From Phoebastria nigripes (lineage: Eukaryota > Chordata > Aves > Procellariiformes > Diomedeidae), in NCBI GenBank assembly GCA_035582835.1, contig JAYKAV010001831.1, positions 566,373-630,372 of the forward strand: 64,000 bases of DNA, read 5' to 3'. The notes under the pieces were generated by a model. The model saw nothing but the letters and a program-made list of their open reading frames with translations. It had not been told where the DNA came from and searched no databases. Position numbers and translations under genes: made by a program. Positions within the stretch are counted from its first letter, which is position 1, and the number at the start of each line of letters is the position of its first letter. Positions 40,880 through 54,800 of the stretch are shown here, in pieces.

Positions 40880-40945
40880 CAGTCTGTAAAACTCTTTGGG
40901 ATCTGTCATGATGAAGGGTGCTCTGTGTACAACACTATTATTAAC
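40880..40945 (+). repeat. MIR-like SINE 3' end, decayed
   Basis: 'tgtaaaactctttgggatct' followed by 'gatgaagggtgctctgtgta' and 'tattattaactta' resembles the 3' end of the same ancient SINE class ('TGTAAAGCGCTTTGAGATCT ... GATGAAAGGCGCTATATAAG ... TATTATTATTA'). Confidence 0.55.
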
Positions 40946-43900
40946 TTATTGTATTTCATCAGGTTATTCTATCTCACATCATGTCACTCTGCTGAAAAAG
41001 CCTTGCCAAAAATAAAAGTTGTGCAATATCATCAATTGAGAAAACAGACTCCTTCAAGAGGCAATGTAGCATGCAGATAGCATGGAAGTCCCCAGGAGTT
41101 CAGGCTGGCATTGCTATCTGCTGTTTCAGCATGCGTTGGGTGTAAAACACTGTGTTTTCTAGTGTACAGAGAGATGAAGGATAAGAACTGAATTAGATGT
41201 GAAGAATGCCTAATATATCAACTTTTGAATTAATACCTTTTCAGAACTACTGGAAATGACCATTTATATTTTATTAGTTTATGCAGATGGACATAATTTG
41301 GCAAATTCTGAAACAGTTTGTTAAGCTTTTTAGCAGTCCTAATAAAAAACATCTGAGTCTTCTTAAACGGAAAGCTTCTATTCAATTATTCATTACTTTA
41401 GGAGATAAAATAAAACCATTTCTTATTTCCATTTATTTTACTGGAAAGTCAGTGCCTATTACCTTTAATAATCCTCTTTTTTTTCCTAGCTAGTTCTTTG
41501 TAATGCTATAAAATGTATTTTGTAAAATTTATGGAAGACTGTTCAACAAATACAATGGAGATCAAACTTAGGATCTGAATGATTTTTTATGAGAGTTGTG
41601 ACTGTGACTCCTGAAATCCTAATCACACTCAACCAACTCCTGGCTTCCTAGATGTATTCCAGAATTGCTCATTTTAAAGAAGGAAACTAGACCCAGAACA
41701 AGATCTAATGGATTTCCAAGTAAAAAAAATCACATCAACACTTTATTACTTGTTTTGCAAATCTTTACACAAACAAACAAGTACTACTGTGATTAATTTA
41801 TTGTATTCCCAAGGCCTCATAAATCTACAGGCATTCTGTGACAATATAATAACAAGTTTTGTTTTGAAGGTTGTAGCTAATACTCTAGCTAACAAACTTT
41901 CCTTTCCTTAAGGCTGACAGCGGATTTGTTCCAAGCCCTAAGCAAGAGGCAGTGCAGCACCAGCAAAGACCAGGGCTGTGCCTGCGATTTTGGGAACCAC
42001 CTTCTGCTTTGCCCACCTTGGTGATGTGAGGAGGCAGTGATTACACCAGGTCTCTGCCCCTTAAAGGGTGTGTTTCATGGGAGACCAGCCAGCACAGCAC
42101 GCTGTCCCCTCTTTGCTTTGCACTTCCACACTTCCAAGCTATCAGATGGCCCTAAATTATTATCCTTATTTTAACTGAAAGGAAAAGAAAAACTGTCAGA
42201 GATGGATCAGATTCTCTGGTAAATCATGCTGTTCCGGGCACAGGGGAGTTAAAACTGAACAAAGGTGATTCTTCTCTTTACCTTCCTAACTCTGGTCTAT
42301 GCCTGAAAGTGGTCTTTCCTTAGTCCAACTTAAAACAGGCCAAAAATTGCTCAAAATTAGACTAGACTGAAAAAGCTCTTCATAGGCTGCTTTCTGGGGG
42401 AAGAACTAGCTCGCAAATGCACGATGGCCATAACCTCTGCAGCTGCGGACTCCTTATCAGCAGCTCATCACCTGCATTGGAATAAGAGTGGTACCCGGGT
42501 TAAAGTTGTTAATGATGCTGTATGCTAAGGGGCAGGCTGCACTCTCTTCATAGCTCTTCTTTAAATGCATAATAATGCAGTGTTAACATAGAAATAAAAA
42601 CCTGTGTTAAAGTAACATAGTCTAAGTTAAATTAAAAACTAAGGTTTCTGATTTCAGAAACAGAGGCCGCTACACCAGAATATTTTTACCACACTTTTGT
42701 TAAAATCTCATAGGGTATTATTCTCAGCCCCCTGTGGCTGCAAGCACAATGGGTGGACTGAGCATTCGCTCTGCATATGCTGCTTGGCTTTAAGTCAGAC
42801 TTCTTAACAGTATCTCAGTGGCATTTTCCCCAGGCCAATTCCCTTTGTTGTGGTTTTTTTTTTACAGGAAAAAAATATATGTCACTGAAGAACCACATGA
42901 GAAACAGTCTTAAAATTGTGACATATCCTTCATCTCAATGGAAATGCCCCCAGTGTTTCATCTTAATGAAAATATTGTAGGGCTGCATTGAAATGTAACT
43001 TCTTATAAGTAAATACAAGCAAAACCAGAAAAAATATACTCGCTACCCTAGAGTGAAGTATATCAAACTCCACTGCTTCACTTCGTTAGAAATGACTGAT
43101 GAAAAAGAAGAAGATCAGCAGATGTAAAGCAATAAGGAAGAAGGTGAGAAGGTTTCAGGAGGAGGGAGAAGGGAGTGCTGGGCAGAGGGTGCTGAACAGC
43201 CGCCTGCCCCAATGCCTTGTATGGAGGGAATAAAGGTGGTTTTAAGACATCTGTCTGTTCAAGACCAGTAAAAAAAGAATCATGTATGACACACTTCATT
43301 TTCCAAAAAGTTGGGTTAAGCTAACCCACCACAAGCTTTTGAAAATTGCACTGACTGAGATCTTTTTGGTGAAAATTTGGGTTCTACTACTTTGCAGAAC
43401 TGCCATAAAGAATTAACCATTATTTTACCTTTAAATCAAATAAATCTGCTAGTAACTGACACTTAATAAATATAACTGACTAGCAAACACAGTGTATAAT
43501 GGTAATAATAAAATCAATAAATTCCATATATGCATATTTATAGAGCCTCTTTCAGACCTTGAATATACTCTTGGCTTGAGGCTTGATTACTCTTCGCTAC
43601 TTCTTACAAAGTTTTAATCTTCCATTAATGGCCAGAAGTTTATTTTTTGTTTATGACAATTACATGGTTTTTATGGGTCAAGCAACAGGCCTTAGGAAAA
43701 ATGCTGGGATGGAAGGGAGAGGGAAGTGCTTTGAATGTCGATGAAGAATTAATTCAGAACGCAGTTCTTCCAGGCTTTTAATGAGGTTTTCTTTCTGGAA
43801 AGATATTAGAGTTATTTAATTCATGTGACCTCTATGGCATTGAGGACAATGCTTTGATTTTTTTTTCTTTACTGTGCTTTCTGTTTTATCTTTTTTATCT

Positions 43901-44584
43901 GTTATATTTAGAGGTCTTTGTTACATATCAGATGTGATGTTTAAACTCTGCTGTAATTACCGGCTTTTTTTCTTTCTCACATTTAGTTTATTAATGTTGT
44001 TACTCACATCAGATTGTCTAAACATTTTGAGAACTCTTCAGAGATTGATAGAGGGCAATTAATATCAACTGTTGATATTCTCTTTTCTTTTTCCCGTGCT
44101 CCCATGATCTTATCTTTAATCTAGATTAAAGGGATGGGAGAAAGAGAGGAATTCAAGTCATTTGGACCAGGATTTAGAATCTAAATGTCTTCAAAGTTGT
44201 GCTCAGCTGTTTTGGTTTAGCCTTCTGCAGTGACAGGGACCATCTGAGGACTTTGGATTTGGATCCAGGTTTGGATTCCTTGGGAATGAGCCTCACACAC
44301 AGAGGCAAGGATAAACACAAAAACGTACACACAAATGTTCAGGCTGGACTGGGCAACCTCTAGTTGCATATTTATAAAATTAATTTGGTATCATAACAAG
44401 GTTAATAGTGGAATAATCATAGACAAAAATAGATGGTCAGAGACAAACTAGGAAACCTCTATGACAAAAACCTAAACACCACTGCTAGACCCCGTTCCCT
44501 CTTCTATTAGCCAGTCTGGCACATAAAGCCAGGATATTAATTTCATGGCATTTTATGGATGAAGCAAAATGTCTTCTAGAAAAC

Positions 44585-44614
44585 ACTGAAATTTAAAATA
44601 CTGAAATTTAAAAT
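44585..44614. repeat. 15-bp exact tandem duplication
   Basis: ACTGAAATTTAAAAT occurs twice without a spacer (44,585-44,599 and 44,600-44,614) and is followed by a partial third start (ACT). It looks like replication slippage. Confidence 0.9.
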
Positions 44615-46996
44615 ACTAGAAGATGCTGTCTGTCTCTAATGAGATACAAGATGGCCCCGAATGTGGGCTTAGGAGTTAAAAGGAGTGCACCAGATCCACC
44701 GCACTTAGTCATGCACAGAAGCTTCAGTGGGACAGAGTCCCAAACCACTGCAGGACTTGCTTCGCAGCAGATTGAAGTCTTTTCCTAGAAAAAATGTGGG
44801 CAACACCTGATAAAGCTGACAGGTCCTAGAGAAAGTTTGCTTTGACCCCCAAAGTGTGGGAGGTTAGTGAGATGCACCTGGTATTGATCAGTGGACAATT
44901 ATTAAATATGGACAAAATGACAGCTAGGTACATGATCTGGAAATAACTGAGAGAGGAAAAAGACATTCCTACAGAATCTGGGGCACATCAGCTGTAATTC
45001 CCCCTTCCTCTTTAGTCAGCTTTGCATTTCTTCTTCCTTCTTTTTAGCTTCTTCATATTTCACCTTTTCTGTACTTCTGAACTGGTTTATCACTCAGTGT
45101 TTGGGGGTGGTGGGATCAAATCCAAACCAGGATCTGAATCTCATGGATCATTTTTGAGCTACTGCTGGACTCCATTCTGCAACAAGGTGGAAGGGCTGGA
45201 GCACAGGGTGATGTGCAGAGCAGTAGTTTGCACCGAGGCAGACCTCACACAGCTCTGGCCCCCGCCAGGATTTAGGGGTTCTACATTTCTCCCAAAAGCC
45301 CAGATGCATATTCTCCTAACCCAAGACTTTCTACCATCCCCTCATCTTCCTCTCTTCGTCTTCCTGTCTTTCACCTCCTCAGCTCAGCGCCTCATTTTCT
45401 CTCCCCTCAGCCTGCTGCTGTTCTGCCTCCCAAACCCACCATGCCCCTGCTCCCATCCTCTCTGGTCTGTGGCACCTCCTTGCGGGCAGGCTTGAACCTT
45501 GGGACATGCCAGGTAGCTTGCTGTTGCCAACCCCTCTATAAAAGAAGAATGAATTATTGTGGGAGCCCACACATTGCTAGTAAGGAAAGTGCCATTGGTA
45601 TATGATAATTGAAGGACAAAAGAAAGGTTAAACAGGCCAGGTCTGAGGGGCTGCTAGGAAAATAAGATTGTTGCTTGGACTGTCTGGGATTAGGGCTGGC
45701 CTTGTTAGCGTTTGTACTCTGGCTGGTTTCATCTCACCTAACTCCAGATAGCTGGCCAAGTACCTTAATCAGGAATGTATTCGTTGTTACCTCCCTCTTG
45801 AAAGACAAGGGAAAATCTTTCCAGAGTGTTATTCAGCTCACCCCTAGCTCCCCCTCTGAAAATGTCTCTCTTTCTTAACAGACTATTAAGGCAGCCTAGC
45901 GCAAATATGCTCCTAATTTAAGTCCCTCAGTTAAACTGGGTGAATCAGACCTTTGCATTCAGCTCATGCCCCACAAACCTTAACTCTACATGCATAAAAC
46001 TAAGGAAGAATGAGAGGAAAAAGTGTAGACCTGCAGGCAAGAAAGTGCAGCTGAATCCTGTGTGACACTTTTATTCAGCCAGTAGCATAACGCATGCCGT
46101 CGCATGAGCTGGCACCATGCATTTGCACGTTGGGACATATGGTAACCAGAGAAGCCACAGCGCTGCTCAGTGCTACAGGCAAGAAACGTGCCGGTCTTTG
46201 TTTCTTACATCCCTAGAGACTCAGCCAGCAAGAAACAAATGTTGAGAGGTCTGAAAGAAACCCACAAAAATGGGTCAAATAGTGGAACCAGGTCTCCTAC
46301 TCTCTGAGGAAGATGATACACAAATAATGACATTTTCTGCAACTGAACAGTTTGCAACCTAATGGGCTGAGAAAAAATCCAGGTAGGAAGAGCCCTGAAT
46401 GTTGGGCTAGTTCCAGCTGTGGATCAGCATTTTGTGGTCCAAACCCCATACCTGGACAGAAAGCAAAAACCTAGACTGTGCCTCAGCTGAAGAAAAACAT
46501 GAACTTGATGGTTTTTTTCTGTCTCAGGGCTGATTGCAAACATTTAATACTGCTGACCATGTGAAACTGCAGTCAGAACAGCAAGCACACTGAAGTATTT
46601 TGGCATCCAGGCTATTAAGAAACAATGACCTGGTTCTGATCTCAAGAATATATACATCAGTGTTAACCCTATTCAAGAAAATGGTGTTAGGCTGCTATAA
46701 AGGTAGGTTTTGTGAAAAGAAATTCACCTTCTATTATTGGTGACCAAGATTATTCAGTTCTTACCTAAGTTACTAAGAAAAGTGTCCCACTTTTTAAATA
46801 CCCCTATAATTTGTAAAAATCCTCTGGTGCTCTCATTTTCTCCTCCACAGTCAGTTATTTTATTTTACTGATTAATAAAGGCCCATTTATGTGCTGACAA
46901 GTTCAAGTAGGCAATAAATGTGTGGTCCTGAGCACAGGGATCCGTTGAGAACTGAAGTGTAAGAGTTGAAGAAATTAGCACTTTCTGTGGAAGTCC

Positions 46997-47212
46997 TCAA
47001 AATAATAGACTTATAGAAGGATTGACACTGGAAGGGAGCGCGGGACATCACCCAGTCGGAGCACCTGCTCAGAGCAGAACTACTGTCAACATCAGGTCAG
47101 GCTGCTCAGTGCCTTGCTCAGTTGAGTTTTGAATGGACACTCCACATCCCTTCTGGGCAACCTGTTCCAGTGCTTGCCTGATCCCATTCTGAAAATATTT
47201 TCCTTAGCATCT
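46997..47212 (-). repeat. CR1 LINE 3'-end fragment, antisense (avian type)
   Basis: Reading the + strand gives the reverse complement of an avian CR1 end. A degenerate 'ATAGAAGGATTGACACTGGA' start is followed by 'ctgctcagtgccttgctcag', 'ttgaatggacactccacatc', and the well-conserved TCTGGGCAACCTGTTCCAGT near 47,154, then 'gaaaatattttcctta'. About 215 bp remain, 5'-truncated, with no intact reverse-transcriptase coding. Confidence 0.85.
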
Positions 47213-47288
47213 TCAAAGGGTAATTCCCAGAGTAATAGCAGGTGTCCAATTGTCTTGAACTGATTCAGAGGTCCAGTGCTTGCTCCCC

Positions 47289-47316
<28 letters not shown>
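47289..47316. repeat. Poly-A tract (28 A)
   Basis: There are 28 consecutive A residues about 75 bp right of the antisense CR1 fragment. No retrocopy body or clear target-site duplication was recognised. An 11-base CCAGTGCTTGC occurs both at 47,167 and just before the tract at 47,273, probably by coincidence. Confidence 0.9.
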
Positions 47317-47319
<3 letters not shown>

Positions 47320-50300
47320 AGTCTTGCCTAAGCCTTTCCTGGCAGAGATGAAAAACAGTAATTTTTTTTTTTCTGGAAACTTTAAAAATGCATGTCACAA
47401 AATTATTCTTCTTCCTTTTACTCCTTGAGACAGTTGTTCTTGGAAGAGCAGCATCTTCAGAAAGTGGTATAGCTGGAAACTCTAGAGATGCCAGAGCAAA
47501 ATTAAAATAAAAGGGGCAGGTAACGGAGCTACCAAGATTTTTGTTTTCTTTGCATAAATCTGTTGCAGAGTAACCTACAGTTTTGTGTTTTACACTCAGC
47601 ATTGTGTATTGGAATTAGGACAACAAACATCAAAAGAGACGTCATTGCCATCCATGGTGTTGAAATTCTGGGAATATTTACTCAAAACAACTACGCTCCT
47701 GGCAGTTCATTCTGTTTCAAGGCTGACAAAGTTTCACTCTCTCAAAAACAGCAAGGAAAAAAAACTATTATTTTAACGGGCCCTGGCTGCAGATCCCTGT
47801 GATGAGACCACTTCATTGTCAGGGTCAGTTTAAATCAATTCTGCCATTGATCTCTGTTTCCTGAGACTGTTTACAGCAACTATCCTGTGCTTTCCCCATG
47901 ACTAAGTGCAACACTGATGTAACAGCCAATACTGTTGTTACAGGCCAACAGTTAAAGGCAAGCAGTATGAGAACTACCCAGCTGCAAATTTTACCAAGCA
48001 AAGGTACTGAATTAGAAATAGTTGCAAAATTTATAATATGTATAATTGCCTATTAGCAATACCTACTATTTTCCTGTCATATACTCTGCAAATTTGTCCG
48101 TCCCACCAGAGAGATTCCAGTCGCCTGGGACTGCTCAGTGAAATGAAGCTGGGGAGCTCCATGGTCATCCCCTGCTCCGGGGAAGGCTAGTGAATTCCCA
48201 GCACATCAATGACCAAGGTGTGCAAGTTCTGGGAGAGTTTTGCAACAGATGTCAGTGACAAGCACACATCAGTGAATATCCATCCAGATTTCTCACCTAC
48301 GGACAGAGTGGTGTTATACTTATGTTTCTTCTGCAGAAATATATATGCTTTACTTAATAGTGTGGCCAAAGGGATCTGAGTGATTTGTTTTTCCTTAGAA
48401 TACCTCCCAGTATCACACCCTCCATGAATGCTAACAGGCTCTGTTGCCTAGGACTTTTGTGCTGTCATGCCCTCTTTCCAGCTTGACATGTTTTTAAGCT
48501 TTAAGATTATGGTGATCTAGTCTGCTTTAGTCTGCATGGCAATGAAATGATATAAACTGGTCTTAAAAAGGATACCTACTGCCATTGTTTTATGTATTTT
48601 AATCATATTTAAAGTTTCCTCTTGGGGTAGCAGTACTGTGAAAACTCTCATACCCTGGGAAATATTTAGTTTAAAAGATTGTTACTCTATTTGAAGTACT
48701 TCAGTTCCTACTGAATGAAGTACAATCTGTTCTTGATAATTTACATTATTTTTCCCCTTTATATTCTAATAGTTAAAGCTGAGATACCTTCCTCCGCATT
48801 TACTAGACTGTAGCAATGTCTCTGAAGCCCCAGCAGTCTGACTAACAATAAAACATCTTTGACAGTGGTCAAGACAGAACTGAAGAAGTTCCAAGATGAG
48901 TATGTAGAAACAGTGGTAATGCAAAGTCTTTGAAAGAAAGATATTCTGCTTTTGCATCCCAGGTCCTGCTTCTTGACAGTGTTGCTCATTCATGTGCTGG
49001 TAACATGTGGCATATCTATATACAGTTCTTTCAAATATTGGTCTTTGAATGTGAGGACATGAATTTTCTTTCAGAGCTGCCAAAAGCAAACATGCTATAA
49101 CCTGTCCTAGCCTCCTGAAGAGACCAAAGAGAAGAAGGGTCCATAGCTGGAAAAGGCAAAAAGACAAATCTCTGTTCAGCAACATACAAAGGCAATGCTT
49201 GCATGTATAGCTAAAGTGGTGCTGTAATTTGCATCAAGCATTACATTTTCTTTATCTCTGCTGGGTCAAAGAGAATTGTGAAAAGCTAAAACAGGTACAC
49301 GTGAGGTATAAATGATACTGAGACTGGTCAGTAACTACCTGAAGTTAATTCTGGCCATGTTACCTTCAGTTTCACAATCTCTGAGATCCCAAGAGAGTCT
49401 ACAAACCAGGATTGTCACACACCAAGAGAGTAAAAAATGGGCAAGACAGTAGAAGTGATCCCAAACCACAGTTCCTCAGGTACACTATATACCTTGTCAC
49501 ACATACGTTGGATTGTAAAACTAACTCTTTCAACTAACAACTCCTACTCATCTTGCTGCAGAGAAAAAGCATCACTACATTGACCAAAAACTTTTTGAAA
49601 AAGAAATCACAAACAGCTCCATTCTCTCTCTGTTCAAATCCAAGCAAAAGATCCAAAGCAAAAGCTCAGATCTACTATAGGCTTGTAAGCTACAGGTTCC
49701 CACGAGTGTGAGCATCATTCAATCTTAGTAATAAAGAGGCTAAAACTGGACATGACCAGTTTTAATTGGACTGATGCCAGAGCTGTGTGAAACTGAGATG
49801 GGAGTTCAGGAGGAGAGGTCTAAAGAGAGGCATTTTCCCTCAGTCCTGAGAAGCATTCCCAAGATGGTTTTACTAAAGGAAGAGTAGCAACAGAAGCACT
49901 GAAGAAAAGAATGATTACCTTCGGGTCACTGGAGGAGGCTGTGTAGTATTTGAGCCCCTATTAGGTTTGTTATAGGTCACATTCATTTCCCAGGTCTGAG
50001 ATCTGAGTACTGAGCCCAGAGGAAATTCCGTATCCATTTCTACTTTGGAAAGATACTTTTACAGGGAAAGCTTTATTCCAGATTAGCTGAGTAATCCATA
50101 GGCCCTCACTTAATGGTAGGAGGTTACTTGATATTCTACAGATTTCTCCTCACAACTTCAAATACCAGTTCTTTAGTTCAACTAATCACTTGTGAGTTTT
50201 TAATTTGATAAACCAATCACAGGGTCTAGACTTATTCTCAAAATATAGGACAATTTTACTTCCAAGGAACAACCCCTATGTCTGCCCACAATCATGGCCT

Positions 50301-51815
50301 GTGTCTGGGGGTACCAGCACTCTGACCCCAGCTGTATAGGTCAGCTGAAGATGTGCATGGACAGCAGATGAAAGGCACTCAACTTCATTAACTTGCACCT
50401 TCATTTCTTTGACAACAGCATGCCACCTTTATGCACAAATTTTTAAACTGTTTCTTTTTTGAATTTAAGACTGAGAGAACAATTACATTCTGGTATCAGA
50501 CACCTGAAGTTCTTCTGAAATTTGGGTTCACTTTTCCATTCTTAAATTTATGAATTACTAACAAAAGACTTTATCAGTGTGAGTTTCTACTTACATATCA
50601 TTGTTATATTGGCAACACTTAGTAGACCCATGAGCAGTTTATTCTGGCATAAAACCCACACTGCTGCTGAAATAAATGATCCCACTTTCCCACTGCTTGT
50701 TCCCACCCATACCTTCTCTCCTGAGCTGGCATAATGTCCGTGCAGCTGCATGGTGAACCGATACACTTTCTTTGCAAAGTTTTTTTTGGCTGGGGCTAGA
50801 CGGCTTTCAGCAGTTACCACATTTGATGGCGAGGCTGGCTACACTAGCTGAAAGCGGTTATGGAATTAGAAATGCTACACGTGTACATACTATGGCAACA
50901 AATGTTTTTGTTAGCCTTTTAATACAAGGCCAGTAATCATTAGCATCAGGTTGATTGAAGTGTATCTGCTCATTATCAAAAAAGGGGTAATCACTAACTG
51001 GTTATCTGCAATACGTTAAGGGTATTATGAATTTTGACAAGACTTGTAAGTACAAATTCTTCAAAAGAGACTGTAAATGTCCTCACTGCAGAAAGCACAT
51101 AAAGCTGCATGAAACTCAAGCCTGCAGATACCACACTGCATGTATTAAGCAGACATGGTATGCTTCAAACTTTCCAGCTATTTTTACTTCTCACTGTTTA
51201 GATATATAGGCTTAAGAGGAAGTGACAAGACTATTCTTAGGATTAGCTATAAATTCTGGCCAGCCAGGAAAACCTGAATTTCAGTAGTGGTTTTACCCCT
51301 GCATCTAAAATGGAAAGGCAAAGAGACATTCCTTTATTTTAATCAATATTCACTTTTGATTTGTATCAGTCCTGCAGAATTTGATTGAGGGACATCAGCT
51401 CTCTAAAAAAGACCCAGGTCTGCAATTCCCAGTGCCCTATAAAGTTGCCGTACATCAGTACAGAGTATCTTCTCTCAAGCTGCTACGGGCAGCAATTTAA
51501 CCACACTCCTGAAGCATTCTGCAGTGTATCTAGACTCACTGCAAAGGTGGGGAAAAAAGGGCTGCTGCCATCTGTCCTTCAGAGCAAACACCAGCCAGGA
51601 GCAAGTATGTCCAGGTCCTGCTGCCGCCTGGAAAAAGAGGTTGCAGTTCCCTGGCTGTGGGTGTATATATATATTAAATAAAATTGCATAAATATTTATT
51701 ATAAATAAAGTTTTGAGGAGGTCAGGAGAGGTCCAGACTAAGGAACGGGAGGCCAGAGGACTGCCCTGAGGCTGAAATGGGCTGGGAAAAAACAACTGGG
51801 ACGTGCCCTGAACTT

Positions 51816-51843
51816 AAAAAAAAAAAAGAAAAAAAAAAAAAAA
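51816..51843 (+). repeat. A-rich tail-like tract
   Basis: Twelve A, one G and fifteen A follow a GC-richer segment (about 51,716-51,815) that differs from the AT-rich DNA to its left. This looks like the tail of a retroposed sequence, but I could not identify a parent RNA or a target-site duplication. Confidence 0.5.
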
Positions 51844-54800
51844 GTAACACCGTAATTCTACTCAAACATCATTCATACTAGCAAATGTTTGTCTTTACAT
51901 GGCAGTTGGAAAAAAATTGCCATAACTGCAGTTTGCCCTAATATCTTTACCAATCATACCACTGCTTGATCTCCATGGTAGAGATATCTGGTAAGTCATC
52001 TGAGTTAATCCATGGAAAACATGTTAGTGCTTCTGCTCACAGAAGGATTATTCTTTTACTAAACAGATTGTTGGTTTTTTTTCTGTTAATTTTCATTTTA
52101 ATTATTGAATAGCATTATTCCAAATACAGCACTGGAAAAGCAGGAGCCTTTTAGGAGACGTTAGGGCTTGTATCAGACAACTTTCACGTTGTTGACACAT
52201 TTGGATTCAGTTTGTGAAATGGTCCATTTGAACCAATTTACTCTATTTGTGAATTGAAGTGCTAAGGAGGAGAAACTCTTAAGTATACAGGAAGATCCAT
52301 GCTCTCACTCAACACCTATTAGCAAGAGAGAGTTGGTGAGGAAAACACCACACGTGACCTCCGTAGTCACTTTAAATTTTTTCGAGTTGCCACTTCCCAG
52401 TACAAGGACTCCTGCGTGTTCAAAGCCTGCACTCTTTGTTCGCACAAGCATGACCATGCATCTGGATTGCTTGTCTACATCACTGCTTTCTCCTGTGCCA
52501 CATTGGTGTCATTATTTTGGTGTCATTTTCAGGACCTGTGTCTACACATACTAAATATGAGAAAGAGTTCAACTATTAAAACTTTCTTGTTTAGAGTTAT
52601 AAGCCATGTAGAAGTGATCATTATTCAGACACGAGCTGCAAATGCACAATACCACCCACAAATTGATGGGACTATTTCACTTAACTTTAGCTGTCTAAAA
52701 GTTAGGTGTCTAACCTAGTCCCAGACGATCCCTCTATAGCCAGTGAAGCTCCACAGTTGCCTCTAGACAGCAGGTATGTTACCCAGGATAAGTATCACAG
52801 TCAGGCCAGTGTATTAGACCTGAACTGCTTTCTGAAGATGTCTCTACCTCTTCATTAACTATAGGAAAAATGTAGGCAACAAATTAAGGCTTGTTAAATA
52901 ACCCTTGGACAGCTAAAATTAGGTCAAATTACTCCCATCCTTTCTGACAGACCTCAGCTTAGAAGCTTCTCACAGAATTGCTGCTACTCTAGCCAGTGTT
53001 GGCACCGCCCTGCGCTACAGCTTCAGTTTATAGTCTTTTATTTTTCATCCTTATCTTAGTTCTTGTAGTACCTGCAAAGCCTTCGAAATCTCCTCCGAGT
53101 TGTCAGTACCACTTAGACTCAAGAGGCCGTGACTCACACACACCAAATGGATCCTGGCACGCAGAGTGTTATCAGCTTCACAATTTCCCTCAAGTATGAA
53201 CACTCCTATAGTGCTTAGGGTACTGATGCTCTCAGGGTTTTACTCAGCAACAAAGCTACATTTTCTGCATTATTTCTGTTTTCTCAGTGTGCATGCTGAA
53301 GTCTCAGGTTCCCTGTTACACATCATTAGCTTTGTCATCTTCTCTCAGGACACGGAAATTTTCTTTTCTCCTATATTACCAGCTATGTTGAGCTAAATTG
53401 AGGTCTGACCGATGTTAAAATCAGTTATCCAGAATCTTTAGAAATCTTCCGGTGTCTCCAAGGCATCAGGCTTCTCAGTCGATGAACATATATTCACCTA
53501 ATCCGGCCTTCCAGCTAGCTGAACGAGTACTTTATGGATCAACCAGAACCTCTTTTATTGCAACACTTGTAACACTTACTGGCTCTGCTGATTACTTCCC
53601 CTTAAAAGTGCTTTGGAAAAAAAGCAATACAAGGAGACAACCAAACAACTCTCATTCCCCTCCTCCCTTCCCCTGACATACAGCTATCATTGAGATACCA
53701 GAGATACTTGCTGGGGCCTACAACAAACAAGCATCCATTAATCATCTCTTGCACTTCTCTTGGTAATATCTGAAGAAAGGAAATAATCACTTAACATAGC
53801 TCTGGTGCCAAAACAATATCCCAAAAAACAGGTCCATATACATAAATACCTTAACATTTTCTGGCATGCATCTAATTTATATTTAGTGGACATGAAACAC
53901 TTGCATGGAGAACTTTTCTTTTTCAGTGCATAAGTCATGCAGGGAGGGATCTTAGAGATACTAACTTCTTTTTCCCAAAAATAGTCACTTCAGGATTTTG
54001 GACCTAGAGTACTTTTGTAAATTTTGCAAGACTAAATTACTATGCTAAAGGGAGGATATTGTCCTTCCAAATTACCATTTTTTTCTTAGAAAAAATAACC
54101 TAAAGATTCTTTAAAGTCACTATTTTCCATCAGGATTTCCAGTAGATTCACATCTTCACTATTTTTTAATGTGTGTTCCAATGCTCAAGTTTGTTCTCAT
54201 GCTGTGAAACATGCTTCTGTCTATATACCTGCGTTGCAATAAGGACTGATGATAGTCCTCAGCTCAACACCTTTTCTGACTTTTCCAACTCTGTGGCTTT
54301 CCGCTGAGAAAAAATTTTCCTAGGCTTTCCCCACTCCAGAGGACTATACTATACCATGATATCTCTAATCTTTAAATAATGGTATTTTGTTTCTCTGTCA
54401 CCAGGAGAGTATTCACTAAGACCAAGATTATCCCTGAGAGGCCAATTTCTCCAGACCACCCAACAGTCAATGGAGAAACAGGCTTTGGCCAGAGGCAAGC
54501 AAGAGAAGAAGTTAATTTGGTTCTTCTGAATCACTCTTTGGAAAAGCCTATGGGTTTCCACTGCTTAGAGTCTAGGGAGATTAGCCTCACTAGGTTTATT
54601 TGTGAATACCCTCCAAAGTTTTGGAAGTTTCTTTTTCCTTCAAAATGCTGTCCAGTTGATTTCAAAGAAAAATACCCTTTACATCATGTTGTGTGCAGCC
54701 ACCTCTGTCAAATAACTCTGCAGTCTGCTTGGGTAACCTTCCCTATTTAGCTAATATATTGTTACATCCTCCTTATAGCATGCAGTCTGCTGGCCCCTGA

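Larger units (their letters stand above)
34920..46985. other. Intergenic desert, fifth segment
   Basis: This is non-coding DNA holding MIR-like fragments (37,525-37,690, 38,705-38,880 and about 40,880-40,945), a duplicated forkhead-like motif at 37,917-37,936 and a 15-bp tandem duplication at 44,585-44,614. The longest open frame outside the MOCS2 CpG island (45,022-45,495, +, 157 codons) has a hydrophobic phenylalanine/leucine-rich start read from a T/C-rich tract. It has no recognisable domain and is treated as chance. Confidence 0.55.

Noticed and set aside
45022..45495. 157-codon open frame on the + strand, the longest outside the MOCS2 CpG island
   Set aside because: It begins in a T/C-rich tract giving a Phe/Leu run that imitates a signal peptide. 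The remainder is low-complexity Pro/Ser/Leu with no recognisable domain and no flanking splice structure.
45545..45900. Possible solitary long terminal repeat of an endogenous retrovirus
   Set aside because: I could not define TG...CA ends, a target-site duplication or a convincing polyadenylation layout, so there is not enough to call it.
51027..51209. Short + strand frame with a zinc-finger-like Cys/His pattern (CKCPHC ... H ... C ... H)
   Set aside because: The spacing does not fit a standard C2H2, RING or LIM module, the frame is only 60 codons, and no neighbouring exon supports it.
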